Shown here piece after piece: positions 13,177 to 16,163 of a stretch of DNA of 16,163 nucleotides (the stretch's first letter is position 1; every line of letters starts with the position of its first letter). The position numbers and the translations under genes are program-made. The notes under the pieces are model-generated. The model did not search any database and had not been told where the DNA came from. It saw nothing but the letters and a program-made list of their open reading frames with translations. Source of the stretch: an uncultured Collinsella sp. (GTDB lineage: Bacteria; Actinomycetota; Coriobacteriia; Coriobacteriales; Coriobacteriaceae); the NCBI GenBank assembly GCA_902492855.1, contig CABUMU010000041.1:1-16163 (forward strand), written 5' to 3'.

Positions 13177-14139
13177 TCAGCACGCACGCGGCACGCCGGC
13201 GACCTTGAGCTTGCGATCGAACTTTGTCGGATCCCTTAGATCATCCCAGCACAAGCGCACGATCTTGCAGTTATCAAGCAGCGAAAGCCTCGACTCGCGC
13301 TGGCGCTCATCGAACTGCGTCTTCGCGAGCTTGCCCTCCTCCGCTGCCTTCTCGCTTTTAACAAATCCGTCGAACTCCCCGATAATCAGCCGGTCGCCCA
13401 CGCGCCACAAGGAGTCGACGCGATACGGTCGTCCCGGCTCAACCGGGTCGAACAGCTCAACTTGCAACTCCGGCGTCTGCCAGCCGCGCTCGATCATCAG
13501 GGCACGCGCCTTGGACTCGCCGCCGCTTTCCGACAGCCCATCGGCACATCGTGCAACCCTGCGCGCCGTCACAACACCGCGACGATTCAGGCCAAGCTTG
13601 TCGACAGTCTCAACGAGATGCTCCTTCGACAAAAGTTGCTCATGGAGCGCCGAATCCGCGATGATCAGTCCCTCGACAAACGATGCATCGACCAAGCAAT
13701 CCGTAATCGTTTGATCGATATCGGTTACGGCGATATCCATCTGGGTGGCCCGTGTTTGACGAGCATAGCGATGACGAATGACCTGAGAGCCCGGCGTCGT
13801 CGATTGGGCCGGCATCGCGGCGATATGGATGTGCGTCAAATTGGCATGCGAAACCGAAAAGCCATAGATAACAGCCGCCGTATAGGAGCAAAATGTCCAG
13901 TCGGGGTGCTTTTGCGCAAGCGCCCGCACCCGATGCAGATAACGCTGCCGAAACTTGAGCTCGGACCAGTATTCCGGACGCGCATACAGCCCCGGCATGA
14001 CCGCTTCGAGACTTCCCGCCTCCGCCCGCCGCTGAATCTGCTTTGCCTCCGCCGCCGTGCGCGCGTACACGCAGCTCATCTGCTGTTCACATGCTTTAAT
14101 GTGACTTGCAAGCCTTTGATTCGCCGTCATGTTTCCCAT
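13177..14139 (-). CDS. AbiEi/DUF559-like protein, PD-(D/E)XK-like C-terminus
   Basis: A 320-residue protein from the ATG at 14139, which has GGGAGG four bases upstream. The N-terminal part (IQRRAEAGSLEAVMPGLYARPEYWSEL) resembles the winged-helix segment of type IV AbiEi antitoxin-like proteins (loop, then RGLYARP-type strand), with a middle AbiEi_4-like region (CSYTAAVIYGF...HIHIAAM). The C-terminal part (about 220-320; ESGGESKARALMIERGWQTPELQVELFD, VDSLWRVGDRLIIGEFDGFVK) looks like a DUF559/Vsr-type nuclease fold: Glu in SGGESKAR, Asp in VDSLW, and GEFDGxxK. No partner toxin lies next to it, so it is an orphan. Actinobacteria carry many such solitary genes. A DNA-binding regulator or nuclease role is inferred. 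It is bracketed by two copies of a compound repeat. Confidence 0.75.
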   Translation of the reverse strand: MGNMTANQRLASHIKACEQQMSCVYARTAAEAKQIQRRAEAGSLEAVMPGLYARPEYWSELKFRQRYLHRVRALAQKHPDWTFCSYTAAVIYGFSVSHANLTHIHIAAMPAQSTTPGSQVIRHRYARQTRATQMDIAVTDIDQTITDCLVDASFVEGLIIADSALHEQLLSKEHLVETVDKLGLNRRGVVTARRVARCADGLSESGGESKARALMIERGWQTPELQVELFDPVEPGRPYRVDSLWRVGDRLIIGEFDGFVKSEKAAEEGKLAKTQFDERQRESRLSLLDNCKIVRLCWDDLRDPTKFDRKLKVAGVPRAC

Positions 14140-14194
14140 GTTGCCTCCCAAATCTTGGAACGGTGCAAACGTACCAGACGGTTTCATGCGAAGT

Positions 14195-14226
14195 CTGACC
14201 AAATACCGTCCAGGCGCTGACCAAAT
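14195..14226. promoter_or_regulatory. Spaced direct repeats upstream of the AbiEi-like gene
   Basis: CTGACCAAAT occurs at 14195-14204 and 14217-14226, 22 bases apart (about two helix turns). GACGG or CCGTC lies near each copy. They are 56-87 bases before the start codon on the minus strand, where a promoter or regulator site would fall. The remainder of 14140-14435 holds nothing else I recognise. Confidence 0.35.
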
Positions 14227-14429
14227 GCTTGACGGTTTTGGACGTTTTAGGCTGATGGCTTATATCTGCAGGTAGGGCGGTTGTCGAGAGGTCCCTGTCT
14301 CCACATTTTGAGGCCTTGGTCCATCGGATTATCAGAAAGAAAAACCCGTCGAGATTCAAGACTACGCCAAATGCGACTTTGCCTCTGCACGCACCGTCGC
14401 TTAGCCGAGCCATCGGCATCTACATGCCT

Positions 14430-14500
14430 AAAAAATGAGCGTGGATAATCTCCCGTTTTGAGCCTAGTTTCAAGCCAAAAGTGGGAGATTATCCACGCTC
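14430..14500 (-). terminator. Intrinsic terminator of metA formed by the compound repeat
   Basis: GAGCGTGGATAATCTCCC (14437-14454) and its perfect complement (14483-14500) form an 18-base stem with weaker inner pairing (TTTTGAGC against GCCAAAA). On the minus strand the stem is followed by A and six T. It begins 83 bases past the metA stop. Confidence 0.7.
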
Positions 14501-14552
14501 GATTTGTAAATGTCCGAAAATCCACGCTCGTCCGTCCGGATATCCACGCTCG
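14436..14552. repeat. Compound palindromic repeat, copy 2 (GAGCGTGGA family)
   Basis: Same order of parts as copy 1 at 13035-13151: large hairpin, then TGTCCGAAAATCCACGCTCG, then TCCGTCC and another CCACGCT. Positions of the parts agree within a few bases. The two copies flank the AbiEi-like gene in direct orientation. Confidence 0.85.
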
Positions 14553-14582
14553 TCACGCCGCCGGCACAGCAGCAGCCGTAGC

Positions 14583-15509
14583 CTAGTGCTCCTCGCCGGC
14601 GCGGGCTAGGTCGTAGGGCGTGGTCTGGTAGACGTAGTAGTTGAGCCAGTTGGTGTAGAGCAACTGAGCCTGGCTGCGCCAGACGTTGCGCGGCTCGGCC
14701 GTGGGGTCGTCACCTGGGAAGTAATGCGCCGGCACCTCCGGGTTGAGTCCGCGCTTCACGTCACGCTCGTACTCCAGACGCAGCGTGTCGGTATCGTACT
14801 CGGGATGGCCAAAGACAAAGAAGCGGCGGCTGTCGGTCGACTTGACGATGTACAGGCCCACCTCGTCGGACACGGCCACGACCTCAAGCTGCGGCTCGGC
14901 CTCCACGTCCTCGCGGCGCACGTCGGTGTTGCGCGAATGTACGGCATAGAAGCGGTCGTCAAAGCCGCGGACCAGCGGGCTTTGCGGCTTCACCAGATAA
15001 TGCTCGAACACGCCGCTCGCCTTTGCCGGCAGGTCGTACTTCTGGATGCCGTAATGATGGTACAGGCCGGCCTGCGCGCCCCAACAAATGTGCAGCGTAG
15101 AGTGCACGTGCGTGGTGGACCAATCCATGATCTGGCAGAGCTCGGGCCAGTAGTCGACCTCCTCGAACGGCATCTGCTCCACCGGCGCGCCCGTGATGAT
15201 CAGGCCGTCGTAGTGGATGTCGCGGATGTCGTCGAACGTGCGGTAGAACGTCTCCAGGTGGCCGGCGCTCACGTGCGTGGCCTCGTGCGTTTTCGTGCGC
15301 AGCAGGTCCACCTCCACCTGCAGCGGCGTGTTGGAGAGCTTGCGCATGATCTGCGTCTCGGTAGCGATCTTGGTGGGCATGAGGTTGAGGATGAGCACGC
15401 GCAGCGGACGGATGTCCTGGTGCAGCGCGCGGTACTCGGTCATGACAAAGATGTTCTCGCTCTCGAGCTGCGCGGCGGCAGGGAGGGCGTCGGGGATGCG
15501 AATGGGCAT
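14583..15509 (-). CDS. metA: Homoserine O-acyltransferase MetA (predicted acetyl-CoA type)
   Basis: This 308-residue cytoplasmic enzyme acylates the hydroxyl of L-homoserine, the first committed step of methionine synthesis. The nucleophile Cys142 (LHICWGAQAG) and the pair His235/Glu237 (FVFGHPEYDTD) are all in place at the standard family numbers. Residue 111 is Glu (GAPVEQMPFEEVDYW). In this family Glu111 is associated with acetyl-CoA use and Gly111 (as in E. coli, GAPLG) with succinyl-CoA, so this one is predicted to be an acetyltransferase. AAGGAG lies five bases before the ATG. No SAM riboswitch is visible in the 200 bases upstream, and no other methionine gene is in the window. A hairpin terminator lies downstream. 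Confidence 0.96.
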   Translation of the reverse strand: MPIRIPDALPAAAQLESENIFVMTEYRALHQDIRPLRVLILNLMPTKIATETQIMRKLSNTPLQVEVDLLRTKTHEATHVSAGHLETFYRTFDDIRDIHYDGLIITGAPVEQMPFEEVDYWPELCQIMDWSTTHVHSTLHICWGAQAGLYHHYGIQKYDLPAKASGVFEHYLVKPQSPLVRGFDDRFYAVHSRNTDVRREDVEAEPQLEVVAVSDEVGLYIVKSTDSRRFFVFGHPEYDTDTLRLEYERDVKRGLNPEVPAHYFPGDDPTAEPRNVWRSQAQLLYTNWLNYYVYQTTPYDLARAGEEH

Positions 15510-15608
15510 GGATGCTCCTTACGAGTCAGTTGCAGCTATGGTACAACGAGCGGCCCCATCCGCGCGAGTACATCGCCCAGCGATGCCGTCAGCGGCCCAA
15601 ATCACTCC

Positions 15609-15642
15609 AAAAGTAGAGATTAAGGCATGCCCAAAAATCTAT
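15609..15642. repeat. Degenerate copy of the AAAAATCTACC hairpin repeat
   Basis: AGTAGAGAT (left) faces ATCTAT (right) with GGCATGCCCAAAAATCT between. The middle echoes GGGACATGCCTAAAAATCT of the terminator at 9515-9553. A shorter trace (CATGCCTAAAAA) occurs at 14424-14435. It sits in the divergent region between metA and the dehydrogenase. Confidence 0.45.
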
Positions 15643-15654
15643 GGCGCTTTAGCC

Positions 15655-15682
15655 TAGCAAAGTGGCAGCAGGACGCTACAAT
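15655..15682 (+). promoter_or_regulatory. Candidate promoter of the lactate/hydroxyisocaproate dehydrogenase gene
   Basis: TACAAT (15677-15682) is a good -10 box; TAGCAA (15655-15660), 16 bases upstream, is a weak -35 box. The start would be about 30 bases before the ATG. Confidence 0.5.
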
Positions 15683-15720
15683 GGTTCGACGCGAAAAACT
15701 CGGCCGAAAGGATACATATA

Positions 15721-16163
15721 ATGTACCAGACGCGTAAGATCGGTGTGGTCGGCCAGGGCCACGTAGGAGCACATGTCGCCAACAGCCTGCTCATGCAGGG
15801 CATTGCCGACGAGCTGTACCTGTGCGATATCAACGAGGCCAAGGTGACGTCCGAGGTTCAGGACCTGCGCGACTCCCTTTCGTTTGTCCCGTACAACACC
15901 AAGATCGTCAACTGCTACGACCACTACGAGGAGCTTGCCTGCTGCGACGTCATCGTCAACGCCGCCGGCAAGGTCGCGCTGGCCGCCGGCAACCGCGACG
16001 GCGAGCTGTTCTTTACCACCGACGCCGCCCGCTCCTTTGCCAAGCGCATCGTCGACGCCGGCTTCGACGGCATCTTCGTGAGCATCTCCAACCCCTGCGA
16101 CGTCGTGTGCACCGAGCTGTGGCACCTGACCGGCTACGATCCCAAGAAGATCATCGGCTCGGG
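15721..16163 (+). CDS. L-lactate / L-2-hydroxyisocaproate dehydrogenase family protein, 3' end off window
   Basis: The first 147 residues are an NAD-binding fold. KIGVVGQGHVGAHVA has the GxGxxG dinucleotide loop, LYLCDINEAK carries the acidic residue that binds the ribose, and FVSISNPCDVV is the SNPxD strand. The sequence around the active-site loop (NAAGKVALAAGNRDGELFFTTDA) is closer to L-HicDH (GNIKLQ...GDRF) than to classic lactate dehydrogenase. The likely reaction is NADH-dependent reduction of a 2-oxo acid (pyruvate or a branched-chain 2-oxo acid). The catalytic histidine and specificity loop lie beyond the edge, so substrate is open. AAAGGA is eight bases before the ATG. Confidence 0.88.
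   Translation, partial: MYQTRKIGVVGQGHVGAHVANSLLMQGIADELYLCDINEAKVTSEVQDLRDSLSFVPYNTKIVNCYDHYEELACCDVIVNAAGKVALAAGNRDGELFFTTDAARSFAKRIVDAGFDGIFVSISNPCDVVCTELWHLTGYDPKKIIGS

Noticed and set aside
14247..14525. 92-codon minus-strand open frame between the AbiEi-like gene and metA
   Set aside because: It runs through the palindromic repeat, has no ribosome site and no recognisable domain.
13035..14552. Insertion-sequence ends formed by the two compound repeats
   Set aside because: The copies are direct rather than inverted, and the gene between them has no transposase motifs.
14724..15623. 299-codon plus-strand open frame opposite metA
   Set aside because: Shadow of metA, which has all catalytic residues on the minus strand.
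15510..15720. SAM riboswitch upstream of metA
   Set aside because: No conserved SAM-I/II/III core or anti-terminator arrangement is visible between the repeat at 15609-15642 and the start codon.

Overview
The window is high-GC chromosomal DNA that looks like a gut Coriobacteriia genome, most likely Collinsella or a close relative. The basis is codon use, a PreP-like M16C peptidase, a DUF559/AbiEi-type gene, an acetyl-type MetA, an L-HicDH-like dehydrogenase, and several families of short palindromic repeats scattered between genes. The genus is an inference from gene content and style, not from a marker gene.

Layout. (1) 1-1034, minus: the N-terminal 344 residues of an AlbA_2/ATPase-type regulator, running off the left edge. 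A gene-free stretch of about 430 bases follows, with two matching arrays of TATCTCTC motifs and a terminator. (2) 1464-6199, minus: a sugar-uptake locus read GntR, EIIA, EIIB, terminator, promoter, FrlB/FraB-type SIS deglycase, hairpin, EIIC, EIID, terminator. The mannose-family PTS would import and phosphorylate an Amadori-type sugar amine such as fructoselysine, and the SIS enzyme would cleave the phosphorylated product; the GntR/UTRA protein would sense an intermediate. EIIC carries an apparent one-base deletion near its C-terminus. (3) 6471-9509, plus: a large M16C metallopeptidase gene with its own terminator. (4) 9510-9817: a repeat-rich gene-free stretch. (5) 9818-11473, minus: a membrane-anchored mosaic protein (zinc ribbon, one TM helix, EF-hand, LRR-like repeats, YD-like repeats). 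(6) 11687-12272, plus: a hicAB toxin-antitoxin pair bracketed by identical palindromic repeats. (7) 12413-13009, plus: 5-formyltetrahydrofolate cyclo-ligase. (8) 13177-14139, minus: an AbiEi/DUF559-like protein with a PD-(D/E)XK-like C-terminus, bracketed by two copies of a compound repeat. (9) 14583-15509, minus: metA. (10) 15721 to the right edge, plus: the N-terminal part of an L-lactate/L-2-hydroxyisocaproate dehydrogenase.

The most notable points are the split Amadori-sugar PTS operon with its frameshifted EIIC, the bracketing of both defence/TA-type genes by direct copies of palindromic repeats, a hairpin family whose arms vary together around a constant GACAG-type loop, and the TATCTCTC operator-like arrays.
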